Assembly: GCA_003453695.1 (NCBI GenBank)
Contig: DMNK01000017.1
Coordinates: 1-6,801 of the forward strand
Reading direction: 5' to 3'
From: Acidimicrobiaceae bacterium
Lineage (GTDB): Bacteria > Actinomycetota > Acidimicrobiia > Acidimicrobiales > UBA8190
Length of the DNA stretch: 6,801 nucleotides
Shown here piece after piece: positions 1-6,801 of the stretch. The position numbers and the translations under genes are program-made. Below the pieces are notes generated by a model that searched no databases, was not told where the DNA came from, and was given only the letters and a program-made list of their open reading frames with translations. Within the stretch, counting starts at the first letter, position 1; each line of letters begins with the position of its first letter.

Positions 1-164
1 TCCAGGAAGGAGCGCTCCATCTCCTCCTGGATCTCGATGGGCTCGATGGCGAGAGCCAGGCCGTCTGCTTCCGGCTGGCCGGCGTCCTCGGTGCCGACCG
101 CGCCGTCACCGCCGGGGGCGGCCCCGCCGCGTCGGCGGCTCCCGCCGTTTCCCCGTGCTGGCAT
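1..164 (-). CDS. gyrA: DNA gyrase subunit A, N-terminal fragment (runs off the left edge)
   Basis: GyrA is the DNA-cleaving and rejoining subunit of gyrase, the A2B2 type II topoisomerase that introduces negative supercoils using ATP hydrolysed by GyrB. Only 54 complete codons are present. Residues 39-54 read IEPIEIQEEMERSFL, followed by the start of an Asp codon. This is the conserved GyrA N-terminus just before the DYAMSVI segment, so the identity is firm although the catalytic tyrosine lies outside the window. The ATG at 164-162 was chosen because GGAGG lies 9 nt upstream and no other in-frame start has comparable support. Residues 2-38 form a Gly/Arg/Ala-rich, probably disordered leader that is longer than in E. 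coli or Mycobacterium GyrA. The gene starts 50 nt after the gyrB stop and is probably cotranscribed with gyrB. Confidence 0.95.
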   Translation of the reverse strand, partial: MPARGNGGSRRRGGAAPGGDGAVGTEDAGQPEADGLALAIEPIEIQEEMERSFL

Positions 165-173
165 CTGTGCTGT

Positions 174-178
174 CCTCC
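174..178 (-). promoter_or_regulatory. Ribosome binding site of gyrA
   Basis: On the minus strand GGAGG sits 9 nt before the ATG at 164-162, inside the 50-nt gyrB-gyrA spacer. It fixes the gyrA start and supports the Gly/Arg-rich N-terminal extension being translated. Confidence 0.7.
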
Positions 179-214
179 GTTACCTGTCCGCGTCCGACTC
201 CCCGACCGGTCCGG

Positions 215-2306
<2,092 letters not shown>

Positions 2307-2346
2307 GAACAGGCACTTTTCCGACCGTTCTCGAAGCCGTCCGCCG

Positions 2347-2691
2347 TCACGCGCGCACGCGCACCTCGAGGCGTTCGGGGGCGTGTTCTGGACCGCACGC
2401 GTCGGCCATCCTGGCCAGGATCTCGGTGGCCAGATGTCGCACCTGGGTGGCCCAAGCCGGGTGGTCGGCGGAGACGACGAGGGTCTTCTGCTGCAGGCGC
2501 AGTGGACGCACGTGCGCGGCCATGGACGGTCCGACCAGCTCCGCCCAGTGCCCGAACACCGTGCTCAACACGTCGGGGCCGGCCACCCCCATGCGCTGCG
2601 ACAGCACGCCCAGCGCCTCTGAAAGCGGCAGGGGCCCGTCTTCGGAGCGGCCACGTTCGTTGCGACGGCGCGGCCGCGGTTCGCCGCTCAC
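2347..2691 (-). CDS. dciA: DUF721 protein, DciA-type replicative helicase loader/operator
   Basis: This 114-residue protein belongs by sequence and position to the DUF721 family, whose member DciA (Rv0004 in M. tuberculosis) interacts with the replicative helicase DnaB and is thought to be the ancestral loading factor in bacteria lacking DnaC or DnaI. The N-terminal 20 residues are Arg-rich and probably flexible. The family core follows, with FGHWAELVGP (W49) and the strand-plus-helix segment LVVSADHPAWATQVRHL (W80). Aromatic residues around the first Trp are the hallmark of the family. The GTG start overlaps the recF TGA stop (GTGA, 4 nt shared), which indicates translational coupling with recF. 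The location between recF and gyrB is the usual one in Actinobacteria. The family call rests on motif memory and synteny, not a search. Confidence 0.88.
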   Translation of the reverse strand: MSGEPRPRRRNERGRSEDGPLPLSEALGVLSQRMGVAGPDVLSTVFGHWAELVGPSMAAHVRPLRLQQKTLVVSADHPAWATQVRHLATEILARMADACGPEHAPERLEVRVRA

Positions 2692-3788
2692 GATCGCGGC
2701 CCTGCCCCGGCGAGACGGCCGGCGGTCACCTCGACGACCCGATCGGCGGTCACCACGGGCGGGGGGTCGACGGCCGTGGTGAGCAGCACCTGCCCGGGAG
2801 GCAGCTCACCCACGAGGGCGGCGGCGCGGCGGGGATCGAGCTCGGAGAAGACGTCGTCGAGCAGCAGCACGGGGGTCCGCCCCGTCTCGCGCGTGACCAG
2901 GAGGTGCGAAGCCAGGCGCAACGACAACGCCACGCTGCGCTGCTCGCCTTGCGACGCCTGTGTGCGCGCCGGGCGCCCCGAGATCTGAATGTCGAGCTCG
3001 TCGCGATGGGGCCCCACCGAGGTCGCCTGGCGGCGCAGGTCGTCCTGGCGCGCCTCCTCCAGGGCATGGGCCAGCGAGCCGGACCACGAACGCCGGTAAC
3101 CCAACGCCAGCGCCCCCCCTGTCTCCTCGCCGGCCGACAGCTCCTCGTAGGCGCGCTGGGTCAGTGGGCCGAGGACGTCGACGAGCTCCTCACGCGCCTC
3201 GGCCAGCGCCTCGCCGGATCTGGCCAGTCGGGAGTCCCACACGTCCAGGGTGCGCAGGGCGTCCCCGTCGAGACCTCCCGCCATCTGCCTCAGCAAGGCG
3301 GCGCGCTGGCGGACGGTCCGTTCCACCTCGCTCACGAGCGCTTCGTAGCGAGGCTGGCGTGCCACGAGGGCGTCGTCGAGGAATTGGCGGCGTTCCGCCG
3401 GCGCCTCTTGCACCATGGCGAGGTCGTCAGGCGAGAACACCGACACCATGAGCACATCGGCCACCTCGCCGCGCCGGTGCACTGCTTGCCGGTTCAGCTG
3501 CAGGCGGGCCGGGCCCTGTGCCGGCAATTCGGCTTCGAGCAACACCTGACGAGGCCCGGCGCGGCACTCGGCGCGCACCACGGCCCGGGAGGCACCTTGA
3601 CGCACCATGACCTCGCGCCTCGCCCCTCGGAACGAACGCTGGGTGGCCAGCCATCCGGCCGCTTCCAGCACCGAGGTCTTGCCCGCCCCGTTCTCCCCCC
3701 GCAGCACGGTGAGGCCGTCAGGGTCGGGCTCGAAACTCGTCTCCTCGAAGCACCGGAAGTCGGTGAGCCACAGCGTCGTGATGGCCAT
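2688..3788 (-). CDS. recF: DNA replication and repair protein RecF
   Basis: RecF is an SMC-like ABC ATPase that binds DNA at single-strand gaps and, with RecO and RecR, helps load RecA; it also supports recovery of stalled forks. The 366-residue length is normal. The N-terminus MAITTLWLTDFRCF is typical, and the Walker A motif GENGAGKTS is at residues 31-39. The RecF motif GPHRDEL is at 259-265, the ABC signature SQGEQR at 279-284, and Walker B plus D-loop (VLLLDDVFSELD) at 307-318. The ATG start lies only 20 nt after the dnaN stop and has no strong Shine-Dalgarno sequence, so reinitiation after dnaN is likely. The 3' end overlaps dciA by 4 nt. No gnd gene separates dnaN and recF, unlike in Mycobacterium and Streptomyces. 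Confidence 0.97.
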   Translation of the reverse strand: MAITTLWLTDFRCFEETSFEPDPDGLTVLRGENGAGKTSVLEAAGWLATQRSFRGARREVMVRQGASRAVVRAECRAGPRQVLLEAELPAQGPARLQLNRQAVHRRGEVADVLMVSVFSPDDLAMVQEAPAERRQFLDDALVARQPRYEALVSEVERTVRQRAALLRQMAGGLDGDALRTLDVWDSRLARSGEALAEAREELVDVLGPLTQRAYEELSAGEETGGALALGYRRSWSGSLAHALEEARQDDLRRQATSVGPHRDELDIQISGRPARTQASQGEQRSVALSLRLASHLLVTRETGRTPVLLLDDVFSELDPRRAAALVGELPPGQVLLTTAVDPPPVVTADRVVEVTAGRLAGAGPRS

Positions 3789-3808
3789 CGTCGCCCGGGC
3801 TCGACGAA

Positions 3809-4924
3809 CTACGAGACGCGGACGGGCATGAGCAGGTATCGGTAGTCGTCGTGCTCCGGGCTGCGCACGGTGGCCGGCTTGGTGGCATCCAGGGTCTCGA
3901 GCACCACCTCGTCACCGAGCACCGCCTCCACCCCGTCGATCAAGTAGCCGGGATTGAAGGCCACGGTCAGCTCCTCGCCCTCGTAGTCGGCGTCGACGTC
4001 CTCGCTGGCGTGCCCGACTTCCTGGGACACCACGGTGAGCTCCACCGAGCCCGGCCGCATGGACAACCGCACCGGCGTGGTGTTGTCCCGCACCAGCAGC
4101 CGCACCCGGCGCAGGGCGTCCAGCAGCGCTTCCTTGCCCACCCGCAGCGCATTGGGGTACCCCGGGGGGATGAGCTGTCGGTAGTCGGGGAACCGTCCGT
4201 CGAGCAGGCGGGTGGTGAGGTGCACGCCCCCGACCGAAAAGGTGGCATCCAGGTCGCTCACCGAGAACCCCACGCCGTCGCCGTCATCCTTGGCCCCGGT
4301 GGGGAGCAGGCGCTGGAGCTCGGTGAAGGCCCGGGCCGGCACGAGGATCTGGTCGGCCCCCTCCGGCAGCGGGTCGGTCCCGGTGACGTCCCGGAGGGCC
4401 AGCCGGTAGGAGTCGGTGGCCACCAGCCTGGTCCCGGCCCCCTCCGCGGCAACGAGCACACCGGTGAGCAGCGGCCTGGCGTCGTCGCCGGAGGCCGCCC
4501 GCACCACCTGGCGCAGAGCCTCGGCCAGGGCGGGGGCGGGGAGGGTCACCTGGGCGGGGCGGGGATCGGGCAGGACCGGGAAGTCGTTCACCGGATAGGT
4601 GCGCACCACGAAACGGGACCGGGCGGCCGAGATCTCGACCTCGTCCTCGCCGCCCTCCATAGTGACCGCCCCGGGCTCGAGGGCCCGGACGATGTCCGCC
4701 GCCAGCCGGGCCGGCGCCACCACCACCCCGTCGTCGAGCCCGATGGCCTCCACCTCGACCCGGACGGTGAGATCGAGGTCCGTCCCCACCACCGTGAGCC
4801 GGTTGCCAGCCGCCTCCAGGCGCACCCCGTTCAAGGTGGTCGTGGTGGCTCCGCGCGCCGTCACCGCCCGGCTGGCCGTGGTGAGCGCATCGACCAGCGT
4901 GTCTCGCTCGCAACGGAACTTCAC
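3809..4924 (-). CDS. dnaN: DNA polymerase III subunit beta (sliding clamp)
   Basis: DnaN is the ring-shaped homodimeric clamp that tethers DNA polymerase III and other clamp-binding proteins to DNA. The protein has 371 residues, the normal size for three tandem clamp domains of roughly 120 residues each. It begins MKFRCERDTLVDAL. It contains ATDSYRLA (169-176), the counterpart of the conserved TDGHRLA, DGRFPDY (242-248), AFNPGYLID (322-330), and the C-terminal YRYLLMPVR (361-369), which helps form the partner-binding pocket. The GTG start is supported by AAAGGA 6 nt upstream. The stop is TAG, whereas the dnaA, recF, dciA and gyrB stops are TGA. The upstream spacer is the putative origin, and recF follows after 20 nt. 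Confidence 0.98.
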   Translation of the reverse strand: MKFRCERDTLVDALTTASRAVTARGATTTTLNGVRLEAAGNRLTVVGTDLDLTVRVEVEAIGLDDGVVVAPARLAADIVRALEPGAVTMEGGEDEVEISAARSRFVVRTYPVNDFPVLPDPRPAQVTLPAPALAEALRQVVRAASGDDARPLLTGVLVAAEGAGTRLVATDSYRLALRDVTGTDPLPEGADQILVPARAFTELQRLLPTGAKDDGDGVGFSVSDLDATFSVGGVHLTTRLLDGRFPDYRQLIPPGYPNALRVGKEALLDALRRVRLLVRDNTTPVRLSMRPGSVELTVVSQEVGHASEDVDADYEGEELTVAFNPGYLIDGVEAVLGDEVVLETLDATKPATVRSPEHDDYRYLLMPVRVS

Positions 4925-4930
4925 ACAGGT

Positions 4931-4936
4931 TCCTTT
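4931..4936 (-). promoter_or_regulatory. Ribosome binding site of dnaN
   Basis: The minus strand reads AAAGGA, 6 nt before the GTG at 4924-4922. It is a good Shine-Dalgarno match and fixes the dnaN start. Confidence 0.6.
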
Positions 4937-4975
4937 CTACAAAGGGATGTAATTCTTACAAGGGCGGTAATAGGC
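4931..4975. other. AT-richer stretch, candidate DNA unwinding element
   Basis: About 45 nt with clearly lower GC than the rest of the window, lying between the cluster of DnaA-box-like sites and dnaN. An AT-rich element between the boxes and dnaN is the arrangement known from B. subtilis and Mycobacterium origins. The stretch overlaps the dnaN leader and ribosome binding site, which could by itself explain part of the composition. Confidence 0.4.
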
Positions 4976-4987
4976 CATGTGGATTGT

Positions 4988-5006
4988 GGAGGACCCAGGA
5001 TCCTCC
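4988..5006. repeat. Inverted repeat in the candidate origin
   Basis: GGAGGA (4988-4993) and TCCTCC (5001-5006) pair perfectly around a 7-nt loop. The right arm overlaps the 8-bp palindrome AGGATCCT (4997-5004), and the left arm overlaps a DnaA-box-like site. It is a possible hairpin after dnaA or a structural element of the origin; no T-tract follows it. Confidence 0.35.
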
Positions 5007-5050
5007 GAGGTCGTGACGCCTTTTGTGATCCACCGTCCGGCGGTCCTCAT

Positions 5051-5083
5051 CCCGAGGCCCGTGCCCGTCCTCCCCGAGGCCCG
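5051..5083. repeat. Two 11-bp direct repeats with a 22-bp period
   Basis: CCCGAGGCCCG occurs exactly at 5051-5061 and again at 5073-5083, inside the candidate origin. The 22-bp period is close to two helical turns, so both copies face the same side of the DNA. No known binding site is recognised. Confidence 0.5.
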
Positions 5084-5141
5084 GAGGTCATCCACTCCCC
5101 GGTGGCGTCGGTCCACAAGCCGCCGCCGTCCGCCCACAGGT

Positions 5142-6527
5142 TCATGCACCGCCCTTGATGCGGACGATGAGCTCGGTGACCTGGTCGTAGATCTGGCGGC
5201 GCTCCTTCATGAGCGAGGCAATCTTGTCGACGGCGTGCATGACCGTGGTGTGGTCACGGCCGCCGAACTCCCGGGCGATGGCGGGATAGGAGAAATCCGT
5301 GAGCTCTCGGAACACGTACATGCCGATCTGGCGGGCGATGACGAGGGGGCGGCGGCGCGACGCCCCGCACAGATCGTCGACGGTGAACCCGAAGGTCGAG
5401 GCGGTGGCGTCGAGGATCATGGCCGCCGTGACCTGACGGGGCTGGCCGGCGGAGACGATGTCTGACAGCACGTGCTCGGCCAGCTCCCGGGACAGGGGTT
5501 GGTGGTTCAGGCTGCCGAACGCCGTGACACGGATGAGAGCTCCCTCGAGCTCGCGGATGTTGTCCTTGACGTTGGTGGCGATGAACTCGAGGACTTCGTC
5601 CGGCACGGGTACCGGCTCACGCTCCGCCTTCTTGCGCAAGATGGCGAGCCGGGTCTCGAGTTCGGGGGGCTGGACGTCGGTGGTGAGCCCGGAGAGGAAC
5701 CGGCTGCGCAGGCGGTCCTCCAGGGTGGCGATCGACTTGGGAGGGCGGTCCGAGGTGAGGACCACCTGTTTGGACGCTCCGTACAGATGGTTGAAGGTGT
5801 GGAAGAACTCCTCCTGCAGGGACTCTTTTCCTTCCATGAATTGCACGTCGTCGATGAGAAGGACGTCACATTCGCGATAGCGCCGTTTGAAGGCACCGGT
5901 CGTGTTGTTTCGGATGGCGTCCACGAACTCGTTCATGAACGTCTCGGTGGAGACGTAGCGGACGTAGCGGCCGGGGAAGTTCTCGAGGACATAGTTCCCG
6001 ATGGCGTGGAGGAGATGGGTCTTGCCCAGCCCGGCACCACCATGGATGAAGAGCGGGTTGTAGGAACGAGCGGGCATCTCGGCGACCGACAGCGCAGCGG
6101 CATGGGCGAAGCGGTTCGATGAGCCGATGACGAAGGCGTCGAAGATGTAGCGGGTGTCGAGCCCCGCCTCGAAGGCCACTTCGGAGATGTCGGGGCGCCG
6201 CGTCGAGGACCGGTCGGCGTGGGGCAGCGGGGTCACCGGCGAGGAAGGGCGGTCGTCTTCGACGATGGTGGCGCTCGACGGGGGGGCCACCTCCATCTTG
6301 ATGGTCACCTCGTGACCGACGGCGTCCGAGGCCACCGCCGCCAGAAGGGGCAGGAAGCGGGTCTCCACGCGGTCCCGGACGAGGGTGCTCGGGGCGTCCA
6401 CGACCAGGAGCTCACCGTCGAAGGAGCGGGGGGCGAGGGCGGCCAACCAGGTGCGCCACGTAGCGTCCGAGACCTGATCTTTGAGCGCCGCCGCCGAGCG
6501 ATTCCACAGGTCGTATGCCTCGTTCAC
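5142..6527 (-). CDS. dnaA: Chromosomal replication initiator protein DnaA
   Basis: DnaA is the AAA+ initiator that binds DnaA boxes, oligomerises with ATP and opens oriC. From the GTG at 6527 it has 461 residues. Domain I (about 1-74) begins [11 protein letters not shown] short variable linker follows to about 118. The AAA+ domain III has Walker [10 protein letters not shown] (163-171), Walker [10 protein letters not shown] (222-230), sensor [10 protein letters not shown] (255-263), an LEDRLRSRF arginine-finger box (269-277) and sensor [14 protein letters not shown] (322-333). The DNA-binding domain IV carries the signature [10 protein letters not shown] (423-432). NRFAHAAA before Walker A is typical of Actinobacteria. 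The start is uncertain: in-frame GTG codons at 6575, 6563 and 6539 extend the frame. I prefer 6527 because GGAGG lies 5 nt upstream, and the longer forms would place DnaA boxes inside the coding region. The gene is probably autoregulated through those boxes. Confidence 0.97.
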   Translation of the reverse strand: MNEAYDLWNRSAAALKDQVSDATWRTWLAALAPRSFDGELLVVDAPSTLVRDRVETRFLPLLAAVASDAVGHEVTIKMEVAPPSSATIVEDDRPSSPVTPLPHADRSSTRRPDISEVAFEAGLDTRYIFDAFVIGSSNRFAHAAALSVAEMPARSYNPLFIHGGAGLGKTHLLHAIGNYVLENFPGRYVRYVSTETFMNEFVDAIRNNTTGAFKRRYRECDVLLIDDVQFMEGKESLQEEFFHTFNHLYGASKQVVLTSDRPPKSIATLEDRLRSRFLSGLTTDVQPPELETRLAILRKKAEREPVPVPDEVLEFIATNVKDNIRELEGALIRVTAFGSLNHQPLSRELAEHVLSDIVSAGQPRQVTAAMILDATASTFGFTVDDLCGASRRRPLVIARQIGMYVFRELTDFSYPAIAREFGGRDHTTVMHAVDKIASLMKERRQIYDQVTELIVRIKGGA

Positions 6528-6532
6528 CAGGG

Positions 6533-6537
6533 CCTCC
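6533..6537 (-). promoter_or_regulatory. Putative ribosome binding site of dnaA
   Basis: The minus strand reads GGAGG, 5 nt before the GTG at 6527. A stronger AGGAGG at 6540-6545 directly abuts the GTG at 6539, which is too close to serve it, but is 12 nt from the GTG at 6527. The pair favours 6527 as the translation start. Confidence 0.45.
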
Positions 6538-6555
6538 ACCCTCCTGTTGCCAGAT

Positions 6556-6587
6556 CTGTCCACAGCGAGATCCACAGGTGTGGATTC
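6556..6587. promoter_or_regulatory. Cluster of three DnaA-box-like sites upstream of dnaA
   Basis: Three sites lie within 32 nt: CTGTCCACA (6556-6564, plus strand, 8 of 9 to TTGTCCACA), AGATCCACA (6568-6576, plus strand, 7 of 9 to TTATCCACA) and GAATCCACA (6587-6579, minus strand, 7 of 9). The last two face each other as a perfect inverted repeat, ATCCACA-GG-TGTGGAT (6570-6585). These are better and closer together than any boxes in the dnaA-dnaN spacer. DnaA boxes near dnaA promoters are a known autoregulatory arrangement, and in some bacteria this side of dnaA is part of a bipartite origin. Confidence 0.65.
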
Positions 6588-6739
6588 CCGACCCCTGTCC
6601 GCCCGTCGTCCCGACGAAAGCGGGCTGGCCCCGGGGAAGGAGGACCTCCCGACCGGCCACGCTGGGCGGCGTCGACCGGCCTCACGAAACGTACACGGGC
6701 CGTCACGGCACTGCTAGGGCCACGAGACGTCCGAGTCCG

Positions 6740-6756
6740 CCACCCACCCACCCACC
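6740..6756. repeat. CCAC tetranucleotide repeat, G-rich on the minus strand
   Basis: Four tandem CCAC units plus a terminal C form a 17-nt tract. On the minus strand it reads as G-runs separated by single T residues (three GGG flanked by GG), which resembles a G-quadruplex motif though it lacks four full GGG runs. It is about 210 nt upstream of the dnaA start. Confidence 0.5.
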
Positions 6757-6768
6757 GGCGTGCCCCGA

Positions 6769-6801
6769 GGGGGCGGGGGGGGCCGGCCCCACCGGGGGCC
6801 C
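6769..6801. repeat. Extreme G/C tract with a 12-bp palindrome
   Basis: Runs of five G (6769-6773) and eight G (6775-6782) are followed by the perfect palindrome GGGGCCGGCCCC (6779-6790) and a further GGGGG run. The tract is at the right edge, so its full extent is unknown. Long homopolymers are also prone to assembly and sequencing error. Confidence 0.45.

Larger units (their letters stand above)
4925..5141. other. oriC: dnaA-dnaN intergenic region, candidate replication origin (oriC)
   Basis: In Actinobacteria the chromosomal origin usually lies between dnaA and dnaN. This spacer is only 217 nt. It contains several DnaA-box-like sites on both strands, each at about 7 of 9 positions of TTATCCACA or TTGTCCACA: 4978-4986 and 4985-4993 (minus strand), and 5026-5034, 5088-5096 and 5109-5117 (plus strand). 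None is perfect. Positions about 4931-4975, next to dnaN, are much richer in A and T than the surroundings (around 42% GC by hand count) and include AATTCTTACA; this is the natural candidate for the unwinding element. The sequence shows the boxes and the composition. Origin function is inferred from position and from the known layout in related bacteria. Confidence 0.6.
6588..6801. other. Non-coding region upstream of dnaA, no gene recognised
   Basis: This 214-nt stretch should carry the dnaA promoter. No credible gene was found on either strand; rpmH, often divergent from dnaA, is not within the window. Small palindromes are visible: GGAGG-A-CCTCC (6639-6649), GCCGT-C-ACGGC (6699-6709), and GCCCG/CGGGC arms at 6601-6625. 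I see no convincing -35/-10 pair. Confidence 0.5.

Noticed and set aside
4988..5006. Intrinsic terminator after dnaA
   Set aside because: The stem is only 6 bp and is not followed by a T-tract in the direction of transcription, so it was recorded only as an inverted repeat.
3851..5158. Open frame of 435 codons on the plus strand opposite dnaN and the origin
   Set aside because: It mirrors dnaN codon positions, is rich in His, Gly and Pro as expected for an antisense frame, and crosses the intergenic origin without a break in character.
6412..6751. Small overlapping open frames around the dnaA start on both strands
   Set aside because: They overlap dnaA in other frames or run through the GC-rich upstream region, show no family resemblance, and lack good ribosome binding sites.

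Overview
The window holds the replication-initiation gene cluster of a high-GC bacterium, with every gene on the minus strand: dnaA, dnaN, recF, a DUF721 gene (dciA), gyrB and the first 54 codons of gyrA. This order matches the classical actinobacterial dnaA region. DnaA carries actinobacterial-looking sequence (NRFAHAAA ahead of Walker A), and GyrB lacks the large TOPRIM insertion found in Gammaproteobacteria. The absence of gnd between dnaN and recF, together with the overall sequence character, suggests a deep-branching or uncultured actinobacterial lineage such as Acidimicrobiia. That placement is an inference and needs a tree.

Layout in the direction of transcription, from the right end of the window to the left. 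Positions 6801-6588: very GC-rich non-coding DNA upstream of dnaA with a C/G-tract microsatellite and small palindromes. Positions 6587-6556: a tight cluster of three DnaA-box-like sites. Positions 6527-5142: dnaA. Positions 5141-4925: a 217-nt dnaA-dnaN spacer, the best position for oriC, with only imperfect DnaA boxes and an AT-richer stretch next to dnaN. Positions 4924-3809: dnaN. Positions 3788-2688: recF. Positions 2691-2347: dciA, overlapping the recF stop by 4 nt. Positions 2346-2168: a spacer with an inverted repeat. Positions 2167-215: gyrB. Positions 164-1: the start of gyrA, which runs off the left edge.

The genes form one functional set. DnaA opens the origin, the DUF721/DciA protein helps load the replicative helicase, the DnaN clamp holds the polymerase, RecF helps recover stalled forks and gaps, and GyrB with GyrA removes positive supercoils ahead of the fork. 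The short spacing of dnaN-recF-dciA suggests cotranscription. gyrB-gyrA form a second pair, 50 nt apart.

I found no mobile element, CRISPR array, RNA gene or novel multi-gene system; this is a core housekeeping locus. The points that stand out are an asparagine in the GyrB TOPRIM motif where aspartate is usual (the position of the E. coli D426N quinolone-resistance change), a short origin spacer with degenerate DnaA boxes next to a better box cluster upstream of dnaA, and a Gly/Arg/Ala-rich N-terminal extension on GyrA.
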